A DNA stretch of 64,000 nucleotides from JAHRVQ01 sp029941905 (GCA_029941905.1 JAPYTQ010000021.1:1-64000); one strand, 5' to 3'. Shown: positions 34,964-44,231, counted from the stretch's first letter. The notes: a model not told the origin generated them from the sequence alone. Translations and numbers: made by a program.

Positions 34964-35822
34964 TGTCTTTCCCGTTAGAACCCACTGCTTTCAGGATCAT
35001 TCGCCTGACCCAAACCCGTACCATGCGTCGTTTGTAGTCAGCACTGCCCCGGGTATCGTCCATCGGTTCGGTTTGTCTGGCAGCTGCCAGGGCTGCTTCG
35101 TCGGCAATTGTGACGGATACTGGCCTGCCTTTAAGCACTTGTTCTGCAGATGTGGCCTTGATGATTGTCGGGCCGACTCCGCCGAGAAGAATGTGGCTCG
35201 ACTGGCATTGATTGTCGACCATCTTCAGGCGTACGCAAACAGTCACACAGGCGTAGTCTTCAACGCTGGCAGGGGTGAATTTCTTGAAGGCTATCCGGTG
35301 GTTTGCTAGAGGGATTGGAATCTTGATGGCTGTGATCATTTCGTCTGGTTCAAGCACGGTTTCATAATGGTCGCGATACAGCGCAGATAGAGCCAGTTCA
35401 CGTAACCTGGGGACCGATTCGACGATGACAATACCGCCCAATGCGGCCAGTGTGACAGGGGTGTCCTGATTTGGGTCGGCATGAGCGAGGGTCCCGCCCA
35501 TGGTTGCCATGCTCCTGATTCGAGGATTGGCAACTTCCCTCAGGGTTTCAACAATGACCGGGGCTAATTCCTGGATGAGTTTATTCCGCTCTATTTCTGC
35601 GAGGGTGACCAGTGCTCCGATGGTGATCATATTTTCAACCTGCTCAATGCGGTGCAGGTCCGCAATCTTGTGAAGGCTGATGAGACGGGCAGGGTTGGCT
35701 ATTCGTTGTTTCATCAAATTGAGCAGGCCGGTACCACCCGCGACAATTTGACTATCATTGTCACCCAACAGGGAGAGCACTTCGGTTTTACTGCTGGGTG
35801 TGATGAGTTCGAATTGCCTCAC
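34953..35822 (-). CDS. Molybdenum hydroxylase FAD subunit (CoxM-like)
   Basis: 289 residues of the CO dehydrogenase flavoprotein family, which passes electrons from the FeS subunit to the acceptor. FAD-binding segments: VAGGTGLLNLMKQR near 32-45, TIGALVTLAEIERN, and ATMGGTLAHADPNQD near 107-121 (family TGGGxxxAxxxxD). C-terminal CO_deh_flav_C domain. Starts two bases after the CoxS-like stop and overlaps the CoxG-like start, so the four genes form one operon. Confidence 0.9.
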   Translation of the reverse strand: MRQFELITPSSKTEVLSLLGDNDSQIVAGGTGLLNLMKQRIANPARLISLHKIADLHRIEQVENMITIGALVTLAEIERNKLIQELAPVIVETLREVANPRIRSMATMGGTLAHADPNQDTPVTLAALGGIVIVESVPRLRELALSALYRDHYETVLEPDEMITAIKIPIPLANHRIAFKKFTPASVEDYACVTVCVRLKMVDNQCQSSHILLGGVGPTIIKATSAEQVLKGRPVSVTIADEAALAAARQTEPMDDTRGSADYKRRMVRVWVRRMILKAVGSNGKDIEI

Positions 35823-35824
35823 GG

Positions 35825-36322
35825 TTATCGCTCCGATGGGTTGGGATTAGACGTCGGAGAATAGGCTAGGGCGGCCGCTTTAACCGAGTCGGCGATCTTG
35901 TAGTAGCCGGTACAGCGACAGAGGTTACCCATCATCCATGCCTTGATCTGGTCGTCCGATGGCTCGGGATTTTGGTCCAGCAGCGCTTTGGTAGTGAGTA
36001 CCATGCCAGGGGTACAGATACCGCACTGAAACCCTCCCTGGTCGATAAAGGCTTGTTGAATAGGGTGCAGGTTGTCGGGCGTGCCCAGTCCTTCGATGGT
36101 GGTAATATCCGCGCCATCACAGCGGACTGCCAGCTCGAGGCAGGCGCTCACAAGGCGGCCGTTAACCAGGACTGTGCAAGCGCCGCAGACGCCAACACTA
36201 CATCCTTCTTTGGGGCCGGTGATTTTCAGATCATCCCTGAGGCAGTCAAGCAGTAGTCGGTTTGGCTGTGTTTCAAGGGAGTGCGAATCGCCGTTTACGC
36301 GAAAGCTGATTTGTTGCTTCAT
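35825..36322 (-). CDS. Molybdenum hydroxylase [2Fe-2S] subunit (CoxS-like)
   Basis: 165 residues from ATG 36322 (MKQQISFRVNG, the usual family start); the frame is open to 36463 but the extension is unlike the family. Two [2Fe-2S] clusters: plant-type ligands in CSVGVCGACTVL with a fourth Cys downstream, and the C-terminal set CGICTPGM plus LCRCTGYYKI. First gene of the coxSMGL-type operon. Divergent from the CoA-transferase pair with a 179-bp spacer in which I see no clear dyad. Confidence 0.92.
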   Translation of the reverse strand: MKQQISFRVNGDSHSLETQPNRLLLDCLRDDLKITGPKEGCSVGVCGACTVLVNGRLVSACLELAVRCDGADITTIEGLGTPDNLHPIQQAFIDQGGFQCGICTPGMVLTTKALLDQNPEPSDDQIKAWMMGNLCRCTGYYKIADSVKAAALAYSPTSNPNPSER

Positions 36323-36501
36323 ATTTTTTGCTTCAAAGAAATAGGCTGGCCGTTGTTGTAGTACCCTGAACCTTTGAGGATTAACTAATTCTCTCCAAGA
36401 ATCAAACCCATTCTGTACTCGAAGCTGCAATTGAGCAAAGGCCATTGACACCATCGGTATCATATTACTATTGTTAGGCCTGATTCTTTGGAATTGTCAC
36501 G

Positions 36502-37749
36502 ATGGCAGGCCCACTCACAGGCGTTAATGTACTTGAGTTTTCCCAGGTTATTGCCGCTCCCTTTGGCGGTCAGGCATTGGCAGATATGGGTGCCAGCGTG
36601 CTGAAGGTAGAACCGCCGGAAGGAGATTCCTGGCGACTTCAACTACCATTTTCTCCCCTGGAATCGAAAACATTCCAGTGTCTGAATCGTGGAAAAGACA
36701 GTATTGCATTAAGGTTGAACCTGCCGGAAGGACAGAAAATAGTGCACCAGTTGATTCCGGAGACGGATGTTGTACTCATCAACTATCGACCCGATGTACC
36801 GAAAAAATTCAACATCGATTACGAATCCCTGGCGGCAATTCGACCGGACCTGATTTATGTAGATCTGACTGCGTTTGGCAGGCAGGGTCCCTGGGCATTG
36901 AGGCCCGGATATGATGGTGCGGTACAGGCTGTTTCTGGTTTGATGGCGGCCGAAGGGAAAACCAGGCCGGGAGAAGGGTCACCCATGACAATCTCATCGA
37001 CAGCAGTGGCTGACTTCAGTTCAGGCATTGCCATGGCAGATGCGGTGACGACGGCGTTATATCATCGACAGATGACCGGGGAGGGTCAGATGGTGGAATG
37101 TTCACTGCTCGCGACAGCTCTGAACCTGCAGCTGCCAGTAATAATGGAACACCCTCTTGCAGATGGAAAACGCAATGCTGCACGGGATGTGAGGCAAAGA
37201 CGAGCTGGGCAAGGTGCATCCTTCCAGGAGTTACTGGATATTCGTCGCGAGGCCATAGGATTTGAAAAAGGTTTTCAAAAGGAGTCTGAAGACAATTTTT
37301 TTCATCGGCCGTTTCTTACCCGGGATGGCGTGCTTGTGGTTGCCGCCGAAACTGAAGGGCAGCAAGAAGCAATGCGTAAACTATTCTCCCTGTCTCCGAA
37401 ACCATCACAGGATGAGATTGAACAGATGATTTCGACAATCGGTAATTCTGATTCCAGCACAATCATGTCGATGCTGATCGACGCCGGGATACCCACTGCC
37501 CCCGCTCATTATCCGGAAGAAATGATTAATGATGAAACCGTGCTGGCGAATAAATGGCTGATGGAATTGCACCATGATGTCACCGGGCCGCAGCAGCAGA
37601 TGAAGCTTAATCTTGAATTCTCAGAGACCCGCTGCGATGAACCTGATGCCTCGCCACCTTTGGGTAGAGACTCGGATAAAGTGCTGGTCAGCCTCGGTTA
37701 CAATCAGAATGACATTGCAAGAATGAGAAAGGAGGGTGTCATACTGTGA
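36502..37749 (+). CDS. Family III CoA-transferase, catalytic-Asp subunit
   Basis: 415 residues of the CaiB/BaiF type. N-terminal VNVLEFSQVIAAPFGGQALADMGA and VKVEPPEGDSWR bind CoA. The catalytic Asp is D171 in TAVADFSSG, followed by ALYHRQMTGEGQ. It overlaps the next gene by four bases (GTGA), so two related chains are made in fixed ratio. Likely activates an organic acid using succinyl-CoA or another CoA donor. Divergent from the molybdenum hydroxylase operon. Confidence 0.87.
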   Translation: MAGPLTGVNVLEFSQVIAAPFGGQALADMGASVLKVEPPEGDSWRLQLPFSPLESKTFQCLNRGKDSIALRLNLPEGQKIVHQLIPETDVVLINYRPDVPKKFNIDYESLAAIRPDLIYVDLTAFGRQGPWALRPGYDGAVQAVSGLMAAEGKTRPGEGSPMTISSTAVADFSSGIAMADAVTTALYHRQMTGEGQMVECSLLATALNLQLPVIMEHPLADGKRNAARDVRQRRAGQGASFQELLDIRREAIGFEKGFQKESEDNFFHRPFLTRDGVLVVAAETEGQQEAMRKLFSLSPKPSQDEIEQMISTIGNSDSSTIMSMLIDAGIPTAPAHYPEEMINDETVLANKWLMELHHDVTGPQQQMKLNLEFSETRCDEPDASPPLGRDSDKVLVSLGYNQNDIARMRKEGVIL

Positions 37750-38969
37750 AGGGTATCTTCTCCGGGTTGCGCGTAGTTGAGCTGAGTGCCGATGTCGCAG
37801 GTTCTTTCGCGGGCCAGATTTGTGCGGACCGGGGCGCTGAGGTCATTAAGGTAGAGCCCATGAACGGTGACCCGCTTAGAAATACGAATGCTTTTGCGGT
37901 TTCTGAATCGAAACTGTTTCAGTCACTGAACCGGGGCAAGCAATCCGTAACGCTGGATATCTACACGCAGCAAGGATTAGAACTGGCAAGTGCCCTGATA
38001 CAGACCGCGGACGTTGTTCTCGTATCGCTACAAAAGAACCGGTTCCCCGGAAAACTTGGTTATGAGTCGGTTCGAATAGAAAACCCGGGGCTGATTTACC
38101 TGGATATCAATGCATTCGGTGAGCAGGGATTCTGGGCAGAAAAACCAGCCAACGACCTGGTGTTGCAGGCCTACTCAGGCATGTTGTTGTCTGAAGGCAA
38201 AACGGCAAGTGACGGTAAAACACCAGTACCTCTGGTTTCAACCCAGATGTCAGAGTACGCCACGGCCCTCTATGCAATCGTTGGAATTTCGAGCGCGCTG
38301 TTTCACCGGGTAGAAACCGGGATCGGGCAGAAGGTCACTACGTCAAAATTACTGACGTTGCTGTCTTTGCAAAGTTCGAGGGTGGTAAACCATGATATGG
38401 CTGACAAACCGCTGCATAAAGCTCGCAAGGTACTGAGTTTGCTCAGGGCAGAAGGCGCCAGCCATGAGAAGGTTCTGGCCCGGAGGAAGCAGTTAACCCC
38501 CAGGCTGGTTCCTGCTTTTTATCGCCCTTATCAAACCAGTGACGGTGCAGTATTCGTTGGTGCGTTGACTCGGAGACTTCGTGATAAGGCAAGGGAGGCA
38601 CTAAATACCACGTTACAACTCCGGGATGATCCGGACTACGATATTGAAAACGACGAATACTACCAGACCGTGTTGCAGCAGCAGGTGGAAATTGAAGCTA
38701 ACCTTAAAAGTAAGACGACTGCGGAATGGATAAAAATACTTGAAAGCCATGGGGTGCCGACCGGCGAAATCAATTTCCCTGAAGACCTGCACGAGTCACC
38801 ACAATTAATTGAGAACAACTACCTGGGGGAAATCGATCATCCCAGTGGTAAACAAATTCATGTTATGCCTCATGCAAGGTTCTCTGCAGCCCCTGTTCCG
38901 GATTCCGGATTGAAGGGAGCACCCGCACTCGGCAGGGATACGGAAGCTGTGATCGACAGCCTGGGTTGA
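37746..38969 (+). CDS. Family III CoA-transferase paralogue with Glu at the catalytic position
   Basis: 407 residues, GTG start overlapping the previous stop. Same fold as its neighbour (LRVVELSADVAGSFAGQICADRGA, VIKVEPMNGDPLR), but the aligned catalytic position is Glu170 (TQMSEYATA) instead of Asp, and the Gly after it is Ala. Probably a non-catalytic or altered partner in a heteromeric transferase, as is known for two-subunit enzymes such as BbsEF. About 24 bp separate its stop from the convergent PPOX gene. Confidence 0.85.
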   Translation: MKGIFSGLRVVELSADVAGSFAGQICADRGAEVIKVEPMNGDPLRNTNAFAVSESKLFQSLNRGKQSVTLDIYTQQGLELASALIQTADVVLVSLQKNRFPGKLGYESVRIENPGLIYLDINAFGEQGFWAEKPANDLVLQAYSGMLLSEGKTASDGKTPVPLVSTQMSEYATALYAIVGISSALFHRVETGIGQKVTTSKLLTLLSLQSSRVVNHDMADKPLHKARKVLSLLRAEGASHEKVLARRKQLTPRLVPAFYRPYQTSDGAVFVGALTRRLRDKAREALNTTLQLRDDPDYDIENDEYYQTVLQQQVEIEANLKSKTTAEWIKILESHGVPTGEINFPEDLHESPQLIENNYLGEIDHPSGKQIHVMPHARFSAAPVPDSGLKGAPALGRDTEAVIDSLG

Positions 38970-38992
38970 TAGTTTTGCGTTTACAGTTTGGG

Positions 38993-39544
38993 TTAATAGC
39001 TTGGGGTTGCCAGAGACGGGAGGTCATCCAGGCTCCTGGCATTGGCTATTTGGCCCTTTCTAAAATCTTCGTCAGAAAGGTTGGCCGCGTATTTGGTGTA
39101 GGTATCACGCTCCTGAACAAATTCATATTCCGGTACGCCCCAACCACAGGAATCTGCGATTCGTTCGGCGCTGAGTTTGATTATTGCGCGGGTCCCGCGC
39201 CGCTCGGGAAATTTCTTCAACAGTGCCGGATAGTCGGAATGATCTGATTCCAGCACCACGCCTTTTCCATGCAATCTGAGGATCATGGGTTTGTTGGTAA
39301 ACGAGCAGAACATCAGTACGAAACGGCCATTTTGCTTGAGATGCGCAATTGTCTCTGAGCCACTTCCCGTCAGATCAAGATAGGCGATGGTTTTTTCGTC
39401 GAGAATTCTGAGGGTGTCCATTCCCTTTGGCGAGAGGTTGACAAGACCGTCGCCTGAGAGGGGCGCTGTACCTATAAAGAACATATGCTGTGACTCGATA
39501 AACTTGATCAGCTTGTCGTCGAGTTGTGCATATAACTTTGCCAT
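38993..39544 (-). CDS. Pyridoxamine 5'-phosphate oxidase-fold (PPOX) flavoprotein
   Basis: 183 residues from ATG 39544 (SD GGAAGCAGTG); the frame continues to 39580 without an SD. Split beta-barrel FMN-binding type: FFIGTAPLSGDGLVNLSPKGMD, then IAYLDLTGSGSETIAHLKQNGRFVLMF. Commonly F420- or FMN-linked reductases or heme-degrading relatives; exact activity not readable. On the same strand as the VOC gene upstream. Confidence 0.78.
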   Translation of the reverse strand: MAKLYAQLDDKLIKFIESQHMFFIGTAPLSGDGLVNLSPKGMDTLRILDEKTIAYLDLTGSGSETIAHLKQNGRFVLMFCSFTNKPMILRLHGKGVVLESDHSDYPALLKKFPERRGTRAIIKLSAERIADSCGWGVPEYEFVQERDTYTKYAANLSDEDFRKGQIANARSLDDLPSLATPSY

Positions 39545-39600
39545 ATCACTGCTTCCACCGGGTAGATCGACAGTATACACCGGTCATGCTGACAGCCCCA

Positions 39601-39630
39601 TGTCAGTAGTGAAACTGTCAGTCGTGAAAC
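39601..39630. repeat. 15-bp tandem duplication
   Basis: TGTCAGTAGTGAAAC (39601-39615) is followed by TGTCAGTCGTGAAAC (39616-39630), one mismatch. It lies in the short spacer between the PPOX and VOC genes. Confidence 0.75.
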
Positions 39631-39636
39631 TTCTTC

Positions 39637-40035
39637 TCAAGTCGGGTCAGGGGGTGTTTGGCTGCTGAAAGCGAGGATGTTTCCGGCCGGGTCTTTGAAG
39701 AAGGCCATGGACTCTTCATAACCCCTGGGGCCAAACAAACCGTCGTCATCCTTAAAAATAACGTGGGGCATGATGTCAATTTCTATCTGTTTTTCCTGTA
39801 GTTGCTTGACTGCAGTGTCGATATCCTCAACGCGAAAATACACTGTGGCCTGTGATGCACCTTTTTCCAGCATCAACCTGGTACCCTGGAAATCAAAAAA
39901 GACAATGCCTGGTGGATCGAACTCCGCAATCATTCTGGCACCGAGAACATCGGTGTAAAATGCCTTTGATTCAGACAGGTCGTTCGCATTGATCGCAATC
40001 TGATGAATTTTTGTGAGTGCGAGTGAGTCTGCCAT
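39637..40035 (-). CDS. VOC-family glyoxalase-like protein
   Basis: 132 residues from ATG 40035 (SD AAGGGATTG); an upstream TTG at 40041 is less likely. Single VOC unit: IHQIAINANDLSESKAFYTDVLG, VEDIDTAVKQLQEKQ and MAFFKDPAGNILAFSSQ, with His and Glu-type ligand positions partly kept. Possible lyase, epimerase or resistance protein. Divergent from the MarR gene and sharing its operators, so most likely the MarR-controlled target. Confidence 0.78.
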   Translation of the reverse strand: MADSLALTKIHQIAINANDLSESKAFYTDVLGARMIAEFDPPGIVFFDFQGTRLMLEKGASQATVYFRVEDIDTAVKQLQEKQIEIDIMPHVIFKDDDGLFGPRGYEESMAFFKDPAGNILAFSSQTPPDPT

Positions 40036-40055
40036 GAACAATCCCTTTCAACTAA

Positions 40056-40088
40056 TTAGCTATGCTAACTATATTGATAGCATTGCTA
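40056..40088. promoter_or_regulatory. Paired MarR-type operators
   Basis: TTAGCTATGCTAA (40056-40068) and TAGCATTGCTA (40078-40088) are both perfect dyads sharing TAGC..GCTA. Centres are 21 bp apart, two helical turns. A minus-strand -35 TTGACA (40094-40099) lies directly beyond, so both sites fall over the -10 and start region of the VOC gene. They are 87 bp upstream of the marR ATG. Confidence 0.7.
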
Positions 40089-40174
40089 ACTATTGTCAAG
40101 ATAATTTGTTAAGGTTGCGTCAAACGCTTCCTCACTCGCTGAACATGGCAGTTTTACCTTGAAGGACTACTAGG

Positions 40175-40600
40175 ATGGATTCCATAGAAGATATCGCCTC
40201 CGGTTTGAATTCCGCAGCCATACACCTGATACGCCGGTTAAGAAAAGAAGATAGCAAGCTGAATGTGGGACCGGCCAGACTTTCTGCTCTTTCGGTACTC
40301 GTGTTTGGCGGGCCCTGCACTCTCTCGGAGCTGGCTGGTTATGAGCAGGTAACGTCCGCCACCATGTCCAGGGTGGTCTCTGGTCTGGAAGACAATCGAT
40401 TGGCGAGAAGGAAACCATCCCCCGACGATGCCAGGGCGCTGCGAATTGAGGCCACAAAAAAGGGCCGCCAGCTAATGCTGAAAGGACAACAGGCCAGGGT
40501 GGATGGTTTAGTGAGGGAACTAAAACACTTGAATGAAAAAGATCTTAAATGCTTACATCAGGCAGTGAAGGTGTTAAAGCGAATTGAAAGGAAGGTATGA
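40175..40600 (+). CDS. MarR-family transcriptional regulator
   Basis: 141 residues, winged-helix. Recognition region: CTLSELAGYEQVTSATMSRVVSGLEDNRLARRKPSPDDARALRIEAT, split here by the DxR wing motif (DDARA). N-terminal and C-terminal helices form the dimer. SD GAAGGACTACTAGG before the ATG. The next gene starts at the base after its stop. It probably binds the dyads at 40056-40088. Confidence 0.88.
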   Translation: MDSIEDIASGLNSAAIHLIRRLRKEDSKLNVGPARLSALSVLVFGGPCTLSELAGYEQVTSATMSRVVSGLEDNRLARRKPSPDDARALRIEATKKGRQLMLKGQQARVDGLVRELKHLNEKDLKCLHQAVKVLKRIERKV

Positions 40601-42961
40601 TTGGCAATGCCGACGCATCAGCAATTCACCCTTATCCATGCCGGACATGACATAACGGATCTCCATTTGCTTTTTTGGATATTCATTATTGTTGCAGTTA
40701 GCTGGATTCTCGTTGGGTTTGGTGCTGGTTCAACAATCATGGGCGCAGATGCGCTGAGCAGCCTGCTGCCTATGCTGTATCAGCTGACAGCGTCCGGTGG
40801 TGATATTCAAGCCATGGCCTATCGGACAGATATGTTCGGTGGTATGAATTACCTGGGGGGATACGGTATTCTCCCCTTGAGTGTCCTGTTGGCGAAGCTG
40901 CAGATTCCGCCTCTCACCAGTCTCAACATCACCTTTTTTCTGTTTCATTGCTGTTACTGCTTCCTGGGTGTTCAGGCGGTATTTAAATGGTCCCGTGAAC
41001 CGAAAAATTTCAGTGTGGAACGAATACCCACTGTTGTTTTCCTTGTCATGTTTATCGGTTTTAGCCCGATGCTGGCTTATCGAATTAATGAGGGACATCA
41101 AAATCTGTTTCTCGGTTTGCTCCTTCTTCAGGCACTGCTCGCATTATGGCTCTGTCATCGCGCCGGGCAGTTGTCGATGACTGTGCTGCTGATCTCGCTC
41201 TTTTCAATCGTCCATGGTCTCTCTGCGCCCGGCTTTCAAATGCTTGTTTATGGCGCTGTGTTTGCAGCCCCGGTATTCTGTAGCATTTTGTTTCGCCAGG
41301 GTAATGTTAAGTTCAGGCCACTGTCTCTGGCGGTGGTACTGGCAGTCTTTCTACTGGCCTGTTTGCTGGCGGCACCGGTTCTGTTCGAAATGATTGCTTT
41401 TGCAGGCGGACCGGATGCGAGCCGTAATATGGGTGGTGAAGTCGCAATTTACACCTTTCTGACGAATCAGATGCACGATTGGTTTAGTGCACTCTTCTGG
41501 TACCGCATCCCCGCGACCGGACGTCCTGGTAACTTCGACCACGAAATTCTTTACGGTGTCGGTCCGCTATTGCTGATGAGTTTTTATGTCCTTGCTTCCG
41601 GCCGATACCTGCCATTTGCAGGGTTTCTTGGTTCAGTCTTTCTTTGCCTGGTAGTGAGCAACAACATTTCTCCCCTGTCTGATCTGCTGTTACAAGTTGT
41701 TCCACCATTGGCAGACTTCAGGGTCCCCGCTCGCTCAGTAATGCCGGTTATCCTGATCTGGTCCTGCTATGTTGCGAACTGTATTTTAGTCGATGTTTCC
41801 CGGTTGGCAGTCACGCTGTCTCCGGTAAAACCATTGCTGCTGGCATTCGCAGTTGCTGCGGCGATCAGCTTTTCTTCTGCTGCGTCGTTAAATACTGCCT
41901 CGTTCAAAGAAATATTGCTCTGGTGCATCGTCGCCATTACGTGTATTACTTTATGGATCCTGTTGCGAAACATGGATTTGGAAGAACCGGCGTCCGCGTT
42001 AACCGGGACGAAAATTCGCGCTTCTGCAACCATGGTAATGTCGATTCCGATTTTTGGATTGCTGCTTATTGGCTTGATGAGTTTGTTGGCATTCAAGAGC
42101 ATTAACCAACTTGAAAAATCTTTCGACCGGGTCATCGACGCGAATCGGCAGCTGGGTGAAACCATTCTGCGAATACACCCTGAACTTGGACAGGTACTCA
42201 CTCGAATATCGATTCCAACAACAGACCTGCTGCTTTCAAGTGCCGGAGGATTGCCGTCAATCAATGGCTACGGTTTCCCTCTGAAATCGTTCTCTGTTAC
42301 GACCCAGTCTCTAATGGAACAACCTTTTTCCGCTACCCGGGGCGCCTTCGACATCGTGCCTGAGAACATCGCTTTTCCGACGTTACAGCAGCTTTACAAC
42401 ATATGTTGCGTCGTTGAATTCGAAGGCGACAGGGTGTCCGTCAGGGATCAGCCCACAACTCCCGGCGCGATCTGGACCAGTGTTACGATCAGGGTTCGCA
42501 CCTCTGAGGAACAGCTTCTCGAATCGTTATCAGCGTCGATCCAGCGATCGTCAGACTGGCATCGTGTTCAGTATCGACGGGGCGAAGCAGAGCAGACGGT
42601 AAACTTCAGCCCTGACTGCGACACATTATCTTTTCAAGTGCCAGTCGCGGACGAAAAAATGATGGTCTTCGGCATCGAGAACAGTGGGGCCAGTGAATGC
42701 CCCGTTTCCGTTGCCACGACATTCGCGTCCACCCTGGTTGTGACCGTGGTCAACGATGGGGAATTTAGCAGGGTTGAGACCTATACCGGCAATGGTAGCC
42801 TGCTCGGTTTCGTGATGCCTGCAGGTACGACCGGGGTCATCGTAGAATCAGTAAGCCCCGTCGCGCCGGTTGCCAACTTTGTGTTCTGGATCGGCTGTTT
42901 GATTCTGTTTGTCATATTGGGTGAGTTTATTTGGGACCAGCGGCACAACAAAAGGGTATAA
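40601..42961 (+). CDS. Large polytopic membrane protein with periplasmic C-terminal domain
   Basis: 786 residues starting at TTG 40601 (SD AAAGGAAGG five bases before; ATG 40607 is the alternative). About 12 spans to residue 500, then about 240 residues of periplasmic beta-rich sequence and a final span (FVFWIGCLILFVILGEFIW) with a basic tail. The overall plan, with an acidic first loop (GADALSSLLPM), resembles GT-C glycosyltransferase or YfhO-type proteins, but no defining motif is seen. Starts at the base after marR ends, so it is in that transcript. Confidence 0.6.
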   Translation: MAMPTHQQFTLIHAGHDITDLHLLFWIFIIVAVSWILVGFGAGSTIMGADALSSLLPMLYQLTASGGDIQAMAYRTDMFGGMNYLGGYGILPLSVLLAKLQIPPLTSLNITFFLFHCCYCFLGVQAVFKWSREPKNFSVERIPTVVFLVMFIGFSPMLAYRINEGHQNLFLGLLLLQALLALWLCHRAGQLSMTVLLISLFSIVHGLSAPGFQMLVYGAVFAAPVFCSILFRQGNVKFRPLSLAVVLAVFLLACLLAAPVLFEMIAFAGGPDASRNMGGEVAIYTFLTNQMHDWFSALFWYRIPATGRPGNFDHEILYGVGPLLLMSFYVLASGRYLPFAGFLGSVFLCLVVSNNISPLSDLLLQVVPPLADFRVPARSVMPVILIWSCYVANCILVDVSRLAVTLSPVKPLLLAFAVAAAISFSSAASLNTASFKEILLWCIVAITCITLWILLRNMDLEEPASALTGTKIRASATMVMSIPIFGLLLIGLMSLLAFKSINQLEKSFDRVIDANRQLGETILRIHPELGQVLTRISIPTTDLLLSSAGGLPSINGYGFPLKSFSVTTQSLMEQPFSATRGAFDIVPENIAFPTLQQLYNICCVVEFEGDRVSVRDQPTTPGAIWTSVTIRVRTSEEQLLESLSASIQRSSDWHRVQYRRGEAEQTVNFSPDCDTLSFQVPVADEKMMVFGIENSGASECPVSVATTFASTLVVTVVNDGEFSRVETYTGNGSLLGFVMPAGTTGVIVESVSPVAPVANFVFWIGCLILFVILGEFIWDQRHNKRV

Positions 42962-43108
42962 TCGAGAGCTGCCATGGAGAGCTAATCTGTCGGAGGGAAC
43001 TGATCATGGACATTTCAGCTCATACGATTGGAAGAAGATACTGACTGGACTGAGATTGTGGATCAGCTTGACTCCAGACTTCGTCACCGTTCGTGAGTCA
43101 AATCCGTA

Positions 43109-44176
43109 TCAGTTCAATTGTGCCAACAAAAAATCCCGCATCTCAGAATAAACCTGGATAGATTCAGGCGATGTCAGATTGAATGCATAACCCGCGTGTG
43201 ATAATCCTTCATACACGTTCAAGTCAGCGACGACACCGGCAGCCCGGAGTTTCCGATGTGTTCTTGCCGTGTCACTTAGAAACATGTCACGTGTACCTGT
43301 GACAAGGTAGGTTGGCGGAAACCCACTGAAATTACCGTACACCGGTGAAATAAAGGGATCTTGCATATCGTGGCCATCTGCATAGAGTCGTGCAGCAGCA
43401 CCAAGCAAGCCATCGTAGGTCACCAGTACACGATCCAAGCCCTCATTGGTAAAGAGCGTATCTCCGGTCTTGGTCAGGTCAGCCCAGGGTGTACCGGCAT
43501 AGATGGCGCCAGGTAGCTGCAGGCCCAGTGCTTTGAATTTATGTACGGCAGCCAGAGCAAGACCACCTCCGGCCGATGTACCGCCAATGGCGATGGATTT
43601 GGCTGCTTTTTTCTCGTCCAGCAGGTGTTTGTAGACAACGACCACGTCATCCACAGCAGAGGGAAACGGGTCCTTCGGTGGCATGCGATAATCAACTGAG
43701 ATCACGCGGATTTTCGACGTACTGGCAATGACTGCCGCTTCCGATACGCTGCCATCACCACCACCAAAGACATAGGCACCGCCGTGAACATAGAGGAACA
43801 TACTGTTGGAAAATCGCGGATCTACTTTTGCCGGATCAACATGATAAATCGTGATGCCTTCTATCTTGTGCTTCTTGATCGATACACCCAGTGAGGTTGC
43901 CAGTTTTAGTGCCGAGGCGTCCCGGCTGGATGATGTTGCTTTTATCATCTCACCCCAATTAATTGTTTTCTCGTCAGTGAACATGTTGCGAGCTGCCGCA
44001 GGGTCAGGCAGGGGTGTTGATGCTATGGACTGGCGTATTTTCTCACTGGCACCAGCAGGAGCAGGTACCATTCTGGATTTGATATCCCAGACCTGATCTT
44101 CCGCAGAAGAGGAGAAGCATAGCGTTAACATGCTTAACAGGAGAGTGAACCTAATAATTTTTGGCTTGGATTTCAT
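43109..44176 (-). CDS. HSL-family alpha/beta hydrolase (esterase), secreted
   Basis: 355 residues with a signal peptide (FTLLLSMLTLCFSSSA-ED). Hormone-sensitive-lipase family: oxyanion motif HGGA at 131-134, nucleophile Ser201 in GTSAGGG, Asp297 in TGTRDMF and His327 in GLSHAGY. Cleaves short acyl or carboxylic esters in the periplasm or outside. Monocistronic. The 147-bp gap to its right-hand neighbour on the left (42962-43108) holds no convincing gene. Confidence 0.88.
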   Translation of the reverse strand: MKSKPKIIRFTLLLSMLTLCFSSSAEDQVWDIKSRMVPAPAGASEKIRQSIASTPLPDPAAARNMFTDEKTINWGEMIKATSSSRDASALKLATSLGVSIKKHKIEGITIYHVDPAKVDPRFSNSMFLYVHGGAYVFGGGDGSVSEAAVIASTSKIRVISVDYRMPPKDPFPSAVDDVVVVYKHLLDEKKAAKSIAIGGTSAGGGLALAAVHKFKALGLQLPGAIYAGTPWADLTKTGDTLFTNEGLDRVLVTYDGLLGAAARLYADGHDMQDPFISPVYGNFSGFPPTYLVTGTRDMFLSDTARTHRKLRAAGVVADLNVYEGLSHAGYAFNLTSPESIQVYSEMRDFLLAQLN

Positions 44177-44231
44177 ATTCCATATCTCGTTTGCAGTTTT
44201 TGTGGATCAGTGTTTAGAAATTTGTTGTGCT

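Noticed and set aside
32205..36322. Aerobic CO dehydrogenase (coxSML) identity
   Set aside because: The Mo-site loop is CGSMRSPG, not the AYRCSFR loop of true CO dehydrogenase; only the general molybdenum hydroxylase family is supported.
43006..43044. 12-codon frame with strong SD GGAGGG in the 42962-43108 gap
   Set aside because: Too short to judge, no homologous pattern recognised, and no larger frame continues it in the same register.
42909..43151. 80-residue plus-strand frame after the large membrane protein
   Set aside because: It overlaps the end of the real gene in another frame and the esterase 3' end, with no SD or family pattern.
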